This document shows, in pieces, positions 1 through 5,642 of a stretch of DNA of 10,378 nucleotides. Position numbers and translations under genes: made by a program. The notes beneath the pieces were generated by a model. The model searched no databases. It was not told the DNA's origin and worked only from the letters and a program-made list of their open reading frames with translations. Numbering within the stretch: the first letter of the stretch is position 1; every line of letters begins with the position of its first letter. The DNA is from an uncultured Pirellulaceae bacterium (GTDB lineage: Bacteria; Planctomycetota; Planctomycetia; Pirellulales; Pirellulaceae), in NCBI GenBank assembly GCA_934255105.1, contig CAKQNH010000096.1, positions 1 through 10,378 on the forward strand. The letters run 5' to 3'.

Positions 1-263
1 CGGCCTGGACCGGCGACGAACTGACGGGAAAGTTCTTGCCTGCGATGTGGCAGGCGCGATTCGGTCCTGAGAGCTATTTGCTGAGAGGAGTCGTCGCTTT
101 TGCCGGTGGTATCCTGATGGCATTCGGCGCAAGAATGGCTGGCGGTTGCACCAGTGGGCATGGCATCAGCGGGACGCTTCAACTGGCGGTCGGTTCATGG
201 ATTTCGGCGCTCTGCTTCTTCATCGGTGGCGTGATCACCGCGATGTTGATGTTCGCGGTTTAG
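1..263 (+). CDS. YeeE/YedE (DUF395) family sulfur-compound transporter, 3' part only
   Basis: This is the C-terminal end of an integral inner-membrane protein of the YeeE/YedE family, whose characterised members take up thiosulfate or related sulfur species. The reading frame is open from base 3, so the gene enters from the left; the TTG at 36 is not a believable start because the coding sequence continues upstream of it. The visible 87 residues contain the family hallmark GARMAGGCTSGHGISG (bases about 129-176), with the conserved Cys in the GGCTSGHG loop thought to handle sulfur in this family. It lies between two hydrophobic helices (about 90-130 and 195-260). The stop is 19 bases before the start of a second YeeE-type gene, so the two are probably co-transcribed halves of one transporter. 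Family assignment is firm; the substrate is inferred. Confidence 0.85.
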   Translation, partial: AWTGDELTGKFLPAMWQARFGPESYLLRGVVAFAGGILMAFGARMAGGCTSGHGISGTLQLAVGSWISALCFFIGGVITAMLMFAV

Positions 264-282
264 GCGACTCGTAATTAAGAGA

Positions 283-897
283 ATGGACCATACGATGGTA
301 GAAACTGAACATGCTACAGACGTCGACCTGCAGTCGTCAAACGGCGCGAGGCTCGATGCATCGCCAGCCAAGACATTGATCTTGGGAATTGTCTTCGGCA
401 TTATGTTCGGGTTCCTCCTGCAGAAGGGCGGAGTCGCGAAGTACCACGTGCTAATTGGGCAGCTTCTGCTGGAAGACTTCACTGTGTTGAAGATCATGAT
501 GTCGGCCGTAGTCGTGGGTTCGTTGGGTATTCACTTCATGCATCGTGCCGGTCTAGTCGAGATGCATATTAAACCGACGCGATATGCCGCCAACATTATT
601 GGCGGGCTTGTGTTTGGAGTCGGCTTTGCGCTGGCGGCCTACTGTCCTGGCACCGGAGCGGCCGCAGTGGGTCAAGGCAACTACGACGCGATGGCAATGA
701 TGATTGGGATGTTCGCAGGATCCTATCTTTTTGCCGAGGCGTCCGGGTGGATAGCACGTCGAATCGATCCCATCGGTGACCGTGGCAAGATCACACTGTA
801 CGATGTGCTACCACTGAACCGTACGGTGGTCCTGCTGGGAACAGTTGCCGTGATTAGCGGCGTGTTGGTGGTTGTCGAAATGTTCACTGGCCGGTGA
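283..897 (+). CDS. YeeE/YedE-type membrane protein (DUF6691-like), second transporter half
   Basis: A 204-residue membrane protein with about 30 polar residues at the N-terminus followed by four or five hydrophobic helices (about residues 31-48, 71-87, 103-120, 136-152 and 180-199). The motif YCPGTGAAAVGQG at residues 120-132 carries the conserved Cys121 and is the counterpart of the GGCTSGHG loop in the preceding gene. The Cys loops therefore occur once in each half, as in the paired PmpA/PmpB-like arrangement of this family. The start at 283 follows a weak AAGAG; an ATG at 295 is an alternative that would remove four residues. It lies 19 bases after the first half and is followed 3 bases later by a rhodanese, so the three look like one operon for importing and processing thiosulfate or sulfane sulfur. 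Family membership is well supported; transport of a particular sulfur compound is inferred. Confidence 0.85.
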   Translation: MDHTMVETEHATDVDLQSSNGARLDASPAKTLILGIVFGIMFGFLLQKGGVAKYHVLIGQLLLEDFTVLKIMMSAVVVGSLGIHFMHRAGLVEMHIKPTRYAANIIGGLVFGVGFALAAYCPGTGAAAVGQGNYDAMAMMIGMFAGSYLFAEASGWIARRIDPIGDRGKITLYDVLPLNRTVVLLGTVAVISGVLVVVEMFTGR

Positions 898-900
898 CTT

Positions 901-1383
901 ATGAAGTCACTTTTCACAACAGCCGCAGCTTTCTGTGTGACATTGATGGGCAAGGTCTTCGCGCTGGTGGACGGTAAGCGAGTCCGAGAGATTTCAGCCG
1001 CTGAGATTTGCGCGCTTCAAACCAACCCGAGTGTGAACAACTTCATCCTGGTTGACGTGCGCACGGAAGCCGAAATCAGCGTATCGACAATTCCCGGCGC
1101 GATTACTCGCGATGAATTGGAGGCGTCCTTGGACGATTATCGCAACCACATCGTCATTGCGTATTGCACCATCGGTGGACGAAGTTTGATCTACGCTCGC
1201 CGGTTGTCAAAACACGGTATCGATTCGCGAAACTTCAAAGCAGGTATCGTCGGCTGGTGCGTGTCAGGACTGCCGCTAGCGTCACCACAGGGTGGCGAAA
1301 CAAACCAAGTTCACACGCATACTGTGCTGTTTCGCGTACCTCAAGCCTATGAGCAAGTAACGCGGGTAGAAAAAACGCAATGA
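901..1383 (+). CDS. Rhodanese-domain sulfurtransferase with N-terminal signal or anchor
   Basis: A single-domain rhodanese of 160 residues. The first 22 residues are hydrophobic after MK and resemble a signal peptide or membrane anchor, so the enzyme probably acts in the periplasm or at the membrane. The rhodanese fold begins near residue 29 (REISAAEI). It has the LVDVRTEAE segment at residues 50-58 and the active-site loop CTIGGRS, with the persulfide-forming Cys89 and the Arg94 that completes the C-x4-R loop. A further Cys lies at 120 (GWCVSGLP). Residues after about 130 look like a non-conserved tail. The start is 3 bases after the stop of the upstream YeeE-type gene, with GGTGA just upstream. 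Co-transcription implies it accepts or relays sulfane sulfur from the transported compound; that role is inferred, while the domain call is firm. Confidence 0.88.
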   Translation: MKSLFTTAAAFCVTLMGKVFALVDGKRVREISAAEICALQTNPSVNNFILVDVRTEAEISVSTIPGAITRDELEASLDDYRNHIVIAYCTIGGRSLIYARRLSKHGIDSRNFKAGIVGWCVSGLPLASPQGGETNQVHTHTVLFRVPQAYEQVTRVEKTQ

Positions 1384-1394
1384 GTCATTTAACC

Positions 1395-1414
1395 GAGTTT
1401 CACCATTGAGACTC
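1395..1414 (+). terminator. Possible weak terminator hairpin after the rhodanese gene
   Basis: A 7-bp stem (GAGTTTC at 1395-1401 pairing with GAGACTC at 1408-1414, including one G-U pair) closes a 6-base loop 12 bases after the rhodanese stop. No T-run follows, so it is at best a weak or Rho-assisted end for the sulfur operon. Confidence 0.25.
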
Positions 1415-1442
1415 TGCGCGTCGCTGGCTGTCTGGCAACTAG

Positions 1443-1584
1443 CTGGGTTAAGTTGAAAAGGATGCCAACGAACCTGGACGCGATACTGGTCGCCAAGTGC
1501 GGTGCTGCCCTTCTCAAGATGCCGTTTGCCGATGTAGCACCAGGGACAGATGACATCAGAAATTAGGTCAACAGCAAGATTCAT
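1443..1584 (-). pseudogene. Truncated N-terminus of a FrnE-type DsbA-family oxidoreductase
   Basis: Reading leftward from the ATG at 1584, the first 47 residues match the start of FrnE-like DsbA-family thiol oxidoreductases (the group annotated as 2-hydroxychromene-2-carboxylate isomerase/DsbA). There is a beta strand, then the intact redox motif CPWC at residues 13-16, then YIGKRHLEK and WHPFQLNP. Family members are usually about 200-230 residues. Here the similarity stops at LNP (about base 1443), and the frame then reads unrelated residues into the antisense of the rhodanese gene. It is therefore a 5' fragment without the helical insertion and second half of the thioredoxin fold, and it should not make a functional enzyme. 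The ATG overlaps the stop of the remnant upstream of it in an ATGA arrangement, so it may still be translated. The fragment identity is fairly clear; the cause of truncation is inferred to be deletion or recombination. Confidence 0.65.
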
Positions 1585-1661
1585 TGCAAGTCCATTTGAA
1601 GAACAGTGCCAGCTTTTTTTTCAGCAGTAGAAAGTCTAGTTAGCTTATCATCATGGCTGGC

Positions 1662-1814
1662 GATGCGGAAGTCGAGTTCCCGTCCCCATTTGTCAGTGAG
1701 GAACTCCTCAATTTGCGTTCGGTCGCTAAACGATGGATTTCGATTTCGCCGCCCAAGACTTATACTGGACGCCACACCGAGCCTTCGCGGCTCGCTTGAA
1801 TCGCTGGCGAGAAT
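1662..1814 (-). pseudogene. Fragment of a DUF1348 (SnoaL/NTF2-like) protein
   Basis: On the minus strand a short open stretch contains RNRNPSFSDRTQIEEFL followed by TDKWGRELDFRI (about bases 1662-1746). This resembles the central core of DUF1348 proteins, where a WRNR motif is followed by a 'G-R-x-x-I-x-x-FL-x-x-KW-x-REL-x-YR' stretch. Those proteins are about 150 residues and NTF2/SnoaL-like. The usual N-terminal helices are missing because the frame runs back to a stop at about 1833-1835, at the csaA boundary, and the expected continuation (KELWAF...) after DFRI is replaced by unrelated sequence. The only start in frame is a GTG at 1775, inside the homologous part. I read it as a decayed internal fragment. 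Its 3' end overlaps the FrnE-type fragment. The assignment rests on recalled motif similarity, without an alignment. Confidence 0.5.
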
Positions 1815-1835
1815 AAGACGTTGGACTAGGCTTTA

Positions 1836-2177
1836 ATGATGGATTGCATTACATGGGGCGATTTCGAGAAGGTCGAACTGCGCGTAGGCACGATTGTCTC
1901 GGTCGAAGAATTCCCAGAGGCTCGCAAGCCAGCTTATAAGATCAAGGTGGACTTCGGCCCGCAGATCGGCCTCAAGCAGACGAGTGCGCAGATCACAGTA
2001 CACTACACCAAGGAAGAGTTGGTGGGTCGGCAGATTATCGGTGTAGTAAATTTCCCGGCCAAGCAGATCGGCCCGTTCCTTTCGGAGTTCCTCATCACAG
2101 GCTTGTATCAGCCAGACGGCACTGTCGTACTAGCAGTCCCCGACCAGCCAGTGCCCGACGGGGCCAAGCTGCTTTAG
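1836..2177 (+). CDS. csaA: CsaA-type tRNA-binding-domain chaperone
   Basis: A 113-residue protein consisting of a single tRNA-binding (OB-fold) domain of the CsaA type, the usual full length for this family. Diagnostic stretches are [15 protein letters not shown] near the N-terminus, [16 protein letters not shown], the LKQTSAQIT segment, and [18 protein letters not shown] towards the end, closing with PVPDGAKLL. CsaA dimers bind tRNA and unfolded proteins; Bacillus CsaA is described as an export-related chaperone. The protein is cytoplasmic. Two ATGs occur in succession at 1836 and 1839; an AGG five bases before 1836 favours the first but does not decide between them. The gene stands alone, with gene remnants upstream and a 257-base gap downstream, so it is probably monocistronic. 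Identification is confident. Confidence 0.93.
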   Translation: MMDCITWGDFEKVELRVGTIVSVEEFPEARKPAYKIKVDFGPQIGLKQTSAQITVHYTKEELVGRQIIGVVNFPAKQIGPFLSEFLITGLYQPDGTVVLAVPDQPVPDGAKLL

Positions 2178-2261
2178 CACCAGCCCAGGAACTTTCGCAC
2201 CAGCCAAGTTATGGTTATTTCCAAACTCGACTTGCTTCCGCACGTCCCCTGTTCCTACGTG

Positions 2262-2289
2262 GCAGCCGGAAAATATTTTCCTTGGCTGC
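2262..2289. terminator. Strong imperfect palindrome after csaA (terminator or operator)
   Basis: GCAGCC (2262-2267) pairs with GGCTGC (2284-2289) around a perfect 14-base palindrome, GGAAAATATTTTCC (2268-2281), with a two-base TT bulge on the right arm. The structure lies about 85 bases after the csaA stop and about 145 bases before the next start. No T-run follows directly, so it could be a Rho-independent-like end of csaA, a bidirectional element, or a dimeric repressor site; the AT-rich symmetrical core would suit an operator. Confidence 0.4.
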
Positions 2290-2337
2290 TCTGCTCCCAT
2301 TCTTTAAAATAATGAGTAGGCCGCTACGATGCTTGTC

Positions 2338-2398
2338 CTCCGATCTGCGGAGTGTCCCCTCTTAACTGTGCGCGAAAAATCAAAGGCTCACGGCCTTT
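2338..2398 (+). promoter_or_regulatory. Leader of the diadenylate cyclase gene with two small hairpins
   Basis: Two perfect short stem-loops lie in the leader of the cyclase gene: CTCCG(2338-2342)/CGGAG(2348-2352) with loop ATCTG, and AAAGGC(2382-2387)/GCCTTT(2393-2398) with loop TCACG. The second ends 36 bases before the start codon. It could be an attenuator-like or mRNA-stabilising element. The sequence does not resemble any riboswitch I recognise, including the c-di-AMP (ydaO/yuaA) class. The rest of the 2178-2434 gap shows no gene; a short open frame at 2352-2615 overlaps the real gene in another frame and has no protein-like features. Confidence 0.3.
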
Positions 2399-2434
2399 CT
2401 ACGAGTTTATGAACCGAAACGCGTGGAACGCTAA

Positions 2435-3790
2435 ATGGATACTCATGAACTTATTGATGCGATGCGTATTGTCGAAGTGTCTTCCACTGATCGATCAAGT
2501 GCGATACGTGAACTGGTGGATGCGGTGGACTGGGCGAAAGAATGCGTTTCGCCAGAGGATGTCATCCATGCTATCGAAGAACGCGAGGCTACCGCGCAAA
2601 CGATTGTCGATCTAGGCTTGGCCTTCCCGCACGCGAAGATCGATTGGGGCGGTGACTTTCGCCTGGTACTGGGGCGGAGTCGAATCGGCGTCGAATACGG
2701 CACTGCCGGTGAAAGTGTCCATTTAATCGCCATGCTGGTGATGGGCAAAGTCGGCACACCAAGACATCTAGAAGCACTCGCCGGAGTGGCGGATCTGCTA
2801 GATAGCTATGCGTTTCGCGAGCAGCTTATTGGAGCGAGTCATGCTCGCGTCATCAGGCAACTGCTTGTCGAAAGAGCCGGGCAGAAACCAAGAGGTAAGT
2901 TGCCTGCAACGGCGATTCCACATCAAAGTATCGCCGTTGCCGAGCACGCGGTAGGATTGGCCCGGTCGCTGTCCGCACAGGCGATTCTGCTTTCCGTCGA
3001 TCGCGGTCAGAGCGTGCCGTGGAAGCCGCTTGAGTTATGGTCTGGGCGTCTGCTGATCGTGGCCCCCTCGAAGAGTGACCAAGCCGAGTTTGGTCGAGCC
3101 GAAACTCATCAGATCGGCATTTCGCATGCGTCCTTATCTCGGATCGATCGTACCAACTTGGGGTTGTTACTGGCGGCTGCCAAAGGACTGGTGAACGAGG
3201 ACAGTCAAGTCGTCTGCATCACTGGGACGCGTGGGCAAGCATTGGACAGCATTACTGTGGCCCGGCCAGCAGCTCATTTCCGGGCAGTGTTCAATGATGC
3301 GGAAAAACGAGTCAAGCCGTGCATTCGGCCGGAAGTCATTCTCCGCGTCTTATCGTTGGCGATCGAAATTGCATCGGAAGGGCGGGAAGCTCATCAAGTT
3401 GGTGCAATGTTTGTCATTGGTGACACACGCCAGGTTGTGCAGCACACTCAGCAGCTAGTGCTCAACCCTTTCCACGGTTTTGCTCGTCGCCTGCGCAACA
3501 TACTGGACCCTAGTCTGGCGGAAACGGTAAAGGAGTTTGCCCTACTCGACGGCGCGTTCATTGTGGAAGCGGACGGCACAATCAGGAGCGCTGGTACGTA
3601 CTTAAATGCAAAATCCGCTGTAAAAAGCTTATCAAGTGGTTTGGGAGCTCGACACCGAGCTGCCGCTGCGATCACGGTGGATTCGCGGGCGGTGGCGATC
3701 ACGGTCAGCCAGTCAACTGGGACGGTCACTCTATTTCAAGATGGTGGTACCGTGCTCACGTTGGAGCGGGCTGCATTGACCCGGTGGTAA
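2435..3790 (+). CDS. PTS EIIA / PK-C-like / diadenylate cyclase (DAC) fusion protein
   Basis: A 451-residue cytoplasmic protein, with no signal peptide or membrane segment, in three parts. Residues about 1-147 are a PTS EIIA type-2 domain: the active-site segment GLAFPHAK carries the phosphorylatable His66, and the later HLEALAGVADLL (111-122) is typical of the fold. Residues about 165-280 are an alpha/beta domain like the C-terminal domain of pyruvate kinase, with VVCITGTRGQALDSITV at 259-275; a similar domain precedes DAC in archaeal-type cyclases. Residues about 295-445 are a DisA_N/DAC domain with both catalytic motifs, DGA at 372-374 (LLDGAFIVEADGTI) and RHR at 406-408 (GLGARHRAAAAIT). 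It should condense two ATP into c-di-AMP, with the EIIA domain as a likely phosphorylation-dependent sensor. The ATG at 2435 follows a GGAA six bases upstream. There is no operon partner: the next genes are convergent. The DAC call is strong, the EIIA call strong, the PK-C call moderate; regulation is inferred. Confidence 0.88.
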   Translation: MDTHELIDAMRIVEVSSTDRSSAIRELVDAVDWAKECVSPEDVIHAIEEREATAQTIVDLGLAFPHAKIDWGGDFRLVLGRSRIGVEYGTAGESVHLIAMLVMGKVGTPRHLEALAGVADLLDSYAFREQLIGASHARVIRQLLVERAGQKPRGKLPATAIPHQSIAVAEHAVGLARSLSAQAILLSVDRGQSVPWKPLELWSGRLLIVAPSKSDQAEFGRAETHQIGISHASLSRIDRTNLGLLLAAAKGLVNEDSQVVCITGTRGQALDSITVARPAAHFRAVFNDAEKRVKPCIRPEVILRVLSLAIEIASEGREAHQVGAMFVIGDTRQVVQHTQQLVLNPFHGFARRLRNILDPSLAETVKEFALLDGAFIVEADGTIRSAGTYLNAKSAVKSLSSGLGARHRAAAAITVDSRAVAITVSQSTGTVTLFQDGGTVLTLERAALTRW

Positions 3791-3952
3791 AGCTCCTTTC
3801 ATGACCATTCTGACATTTTCGGCATCCACATTCGCAATGGTTGCAATCTCAGCGAGTAACGCAGCATGTGTCAATGTTGCGTCCGTTCTTGGGCAACCTC
3901 GTTCGCTCAGCGTTTCCATGTGCTCTTTCGATTGGCCATTTTTGAATTTCAC
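3731..3952 (-). CDS. Doubtful small ORF with HU-like N-terminal helix pattern
   Basis: A 73-residue leftward frame starting at a GTG six bases after the stop of the phosphatidyltransferase gene; an ATG at 3919 (62 residues), with AAAGAG upstream, is the better start. Residues 27-54 (LTHAALLAEIATIANVDAEN, then VRMVMKGAL) have the helix-turn-helix rhythm seen at the N-terminus of HU/IHF-type DNA-binding proteins, but the DNA-binding arm and the rest of that fold are absent. The last 60 bases are antisense to the 3' end of the cyclase gene. It may be the last member of the leftward operon, a remnant of an HU-like gene, or chance. Nothing else is evident in the 3791-3958 gap, and I see no convincing terminator there. 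Confidence 0.22.
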   Translation of the reverse strand: MKFKNGQSKEHMETLSERGCPRTDATLTHAALLAEIATIANVDAENVRMVMKGALPPGQCSPLQREHGTTILK

Positions 3953-3958
3953 GAACGA

Positions 3959-4612
3959 CTAGCCGCGAAGGCGAACGCTTCTAAGGGCTGTCCACAGCGA
4001 GGGCACATCCGCGCGCCAGATGGGCAACACGAGCGTCATCAGAGTGGCTTCAATGTTCGTGAGCGTTACTGCCAGGGCGGCTAGCCGCAGCGGCCAAACT
4101 GCCCAACCAAGTACGAGCGCAACGCCAGCCAGCAGCACCAAGCCCTGCGACTTCTTCGCCGCCCAGGTGTGATAGCTGGGGATGCGATGGTATTTAATCA
4201 ACCCCGTCAGGGTCGTCAGAAAGTAACTGCCCACGGCTACAGCCAGCCATAGATACTCAGACCGAAACGCATCCCAGCAGAGTATTGCCGTGCCGGCTAA
4301 TAGAGCAGTGTAGAGTGCAGCGTCAGCGAAGCTATCGAGTCGCGCTCCGAAATTTGAGCGTTGATGTAACCAACGAGCAATTCGCCCGTCGATCCAATCC
4401 GAAAGCGTGAGTGCCACAAACAGACTCACAAACCAATATCGAAGCCCGATGAGCGCCAGTATGAGTAGCACGATCGAGCCCACCAGACGCACCATGCAGA
4501 TCACGTTGGGTATCGTGAAAATCCAATTTCGATAGGCGTCGTCGCGAGGTTCGATATGCGGCGCTGCGAGCGACCGTGAGCTAACTGGCTCAAGCTCATC
4601 GCGAAGTGGCAT
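3959..4612 (-). CDS. CDP-alcohol phosphatidyltransferase (PgsA/PssA-like)
   Basis: A 217-residue inner-membrane enzyme that transfers a phosphatidyl group from CDP-diacylglycerol to an alcohol acceptor, releasing CMP. The complete family motif D-x2-D-G-x2-A-R-x8-G-x3-D-x3-D is present: D72, D75, G76, A79, R80, G89, D93 and D97. D93 and D97 would complete the metal site and catalytic base. The motif follows the usual TIPNVICMVRLV entry segment (33-44), and about five or six hydrophobic helices cover residues 42-195. The start is reliable: a GAGG at 4624-4621 lies eight bases before the ATG, inside the upstream cdsA gene, whose stop directly abuts this start. The substrate (glycerol-3-phosphate, serine or inositol phosphate) cannot be told from sequence alone; length and motif fit phosphatidylglycerophosphate synthase. 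Co-transcription with cdsA, which makes its CDP-lipid substrate, is strongly implied. Confidence 0.9.
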   Translation of the reverse strand: MPLRDELEPVSSRSLAAPHIEPRDDAYRNWIFTIPNVICMVRLVGSIVLLILALIGLRYWFVSLFVALTLSDWIDGRIARWLHQRSNFGARLDSFADAALYTALLAGTAILCWDAFRSEYLWLAVAVGSYFLTTLTGLIKYHRIPSYHTWAAKKSQGLVLLAGVALVLGWAVWPLRLAALAVTLTNIEATLMTLVLPIWRADVPSLWTALRSVRLRG

Positions 4613-5626
4613 CTAAAGAGCCTCGGGCTTGAGGGTGAACAACAGGGCGTAGTAGTACACAGCCGGGGCGGTGAAAGTCAAACTATCGATTCGATCGATC
4701 ATGCCCCCCATACCCGGCAAGAGGCTGCCACTATCTTTGACTCCCGCTTCGCGTTTGAGGGCCGACATATTCACATCACCAATAAATCCAACCACGCACA
4801 CCAGCACTCCGGCTCCAATGGTAATTGCAAAACCGCGCCAGGACGGATAGCCGACCACCAGCGAAGTCAGCCAGGGTGCCGCGACGACCGAGAGAAGGAC
4901 AGTTACCACAAGACCACCTGCAAATCCCTCCCAAGACTTCCCCGGGGAAATTGAAGGTGTCATTTTATGCTGACCGATGCGTCTGCCAATCAGCGCCTGC
5001 GCGATGTCGTCGCATTGCGTCAACAAAACAATGAACAATGGCCAGCCCATCGGCCCCACGGCTAGCCAAGAAAGTTCGAGCGAGCTAGAGCCGACTGGCA
5101 AGCTAGATAACGCCACAGTGTGCGACAAGCCCCAGAAGAAAAGCACAGACGCCCAGCAATAGCCCCCCGTCGCTCGCAGATAGCCCTGACTCTCCCCATG
5201 GAGTACTTGCACTGTACCGCTCGCAAGCCAGACGAACAGTGGAAACGCCAGCAGGGACCACTGGGTTTGTACGAGCACCAGCCAAGCGTAGTGCCCCAGG
5301 CCAAGCCAGGCCACTGTCCAGGCGAGCCGCGGTGCCTCAGCCGAATGGCGAACATAGAGTTGATTGAATTCCCGCAATGCCAATAGGCCAGCGCCGTACA
5401 TGAGAATGGCCAAACCGACTTTGCCAACCAACATTGCGGTTGCCAATGCTCCCCAAAGACCCCACCACACGCAGAGACTCTTCCAGCGCTGACTCTTGAT
5501 CTCCGGCGACGCACCCCGCAGCGATATTGCTCGGACCGACGTGCCGATAAGCAACGCGCCAAGCACGACGGCGATGAAGACTAGCAAACCGGATACACCA
5601 TCAAACCCGGATATACCATTAAACAT
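4613..5626 (-). CDS. cdsA: Phosphatidate cytidylyltransferase (CDP-diglyceride synthase)
   Basis: A 337-residue multi-spanning inner-membrane enzyme making CDP-diacylglycerol from phosphatidic acid and CTP. The C-terminal third has the conserved core: TQCDDIAQALIGRRIG (203-218 from the ATG at 5626), SPGKSWEG (227-234), and the CDS signature from S288 to D314 (SALKREAGVKDSGSLLPG, then MGGMIDRID). The signature matches except that the histidine of the usual PGHGG is methionine. About eight hydrophobic helices precede and surround it. I choose the ATG at 5626: a GGAG at 5638-5635 lies eight bases upstream, just after the stop of the previous gene. A TTG at 5653 would add nine residues, overlap that gene and lacks a ribosome site. 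It is the middle gene of a three-gene lipid operon and directly abuts the enzyme that uses its product. Confidence 0.92.
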   Translation of the reverse strand: MFNGISGFDGVSGLLVFIAVVLGALLIGTSVRAISLRGASPEIKSQRWKSLCVWWGLWGALATAMLVGKVGLAILMYGAGLLALREFNQLYVRHSAEAPRLAWTVAWLGLGHYAWLVLVQTQWSLLAFPLFVWLASGTVQVLHGESQGYLRATGGYCWASVLFFWGLSHTVALSSLPVGSSSLELSWLAVGPMGWPLFIVLLTQCDDIAQALIGRRIGQHKMTPSISPGKSWEGFAGGLVVTVLLSVVAAPWLTSLVVGYPSWRGFAITIGAGVLVCVVGFIGDVNMSALKREAGVKDSGSLLPGMGGMIDRIDSLTFTAPAVYYYALLFTLKPEAL

Positions 5627-5642
5627 GATCGGGTCTCCGCTA
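5627..5642 (-). promoter_or_regulatory. Ribosome binding site fixing the cdsA start
   Basis: On the minus strand the 13-base gap between the VTT-protein stop (TAG at 5642-5640) and the ATG at 5626 contains GGAG (5638-5635) with an eight-base spacer. This is one of the two clear Shine-Dalgarno matches in the window, the other being before the next gene of the same operon, and it argues against the upstream TTG start. Confidence 0.6.

Noticed and set aside
36..263. TTG at 36 as the start of a 75-residue YeeE protein.
   Set aside because: The frame is open from base 3 with protein-like sequence, and the family is longer, so the gene is cut by the window edge.
1821..1827. GTTGGAC just before csaA resembles the right core (GTTRRRY) of an integron attC site.
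   Set aside because: No matching left core (RYYYAAC) that would pair with it was found upstream within a plausible distance, and there is no integrase or other cassette-like gene in the window.
2178..2434. A c-di-AMP riboswitch in the leader of the diadenylate cyclase gene.
   Set aside because: The leader has short hairpins but nothing resembling the conserved ydaO/yuaA sequence or its pseudo-twofold architecture.
5062..5562. 166-codon leftward open frame within cdsA.
   Set aside because: It is another frame of the clearly coding cdsA region, has a Cys/Arg/Ser-rich composition, and lacks any recognisable domain.
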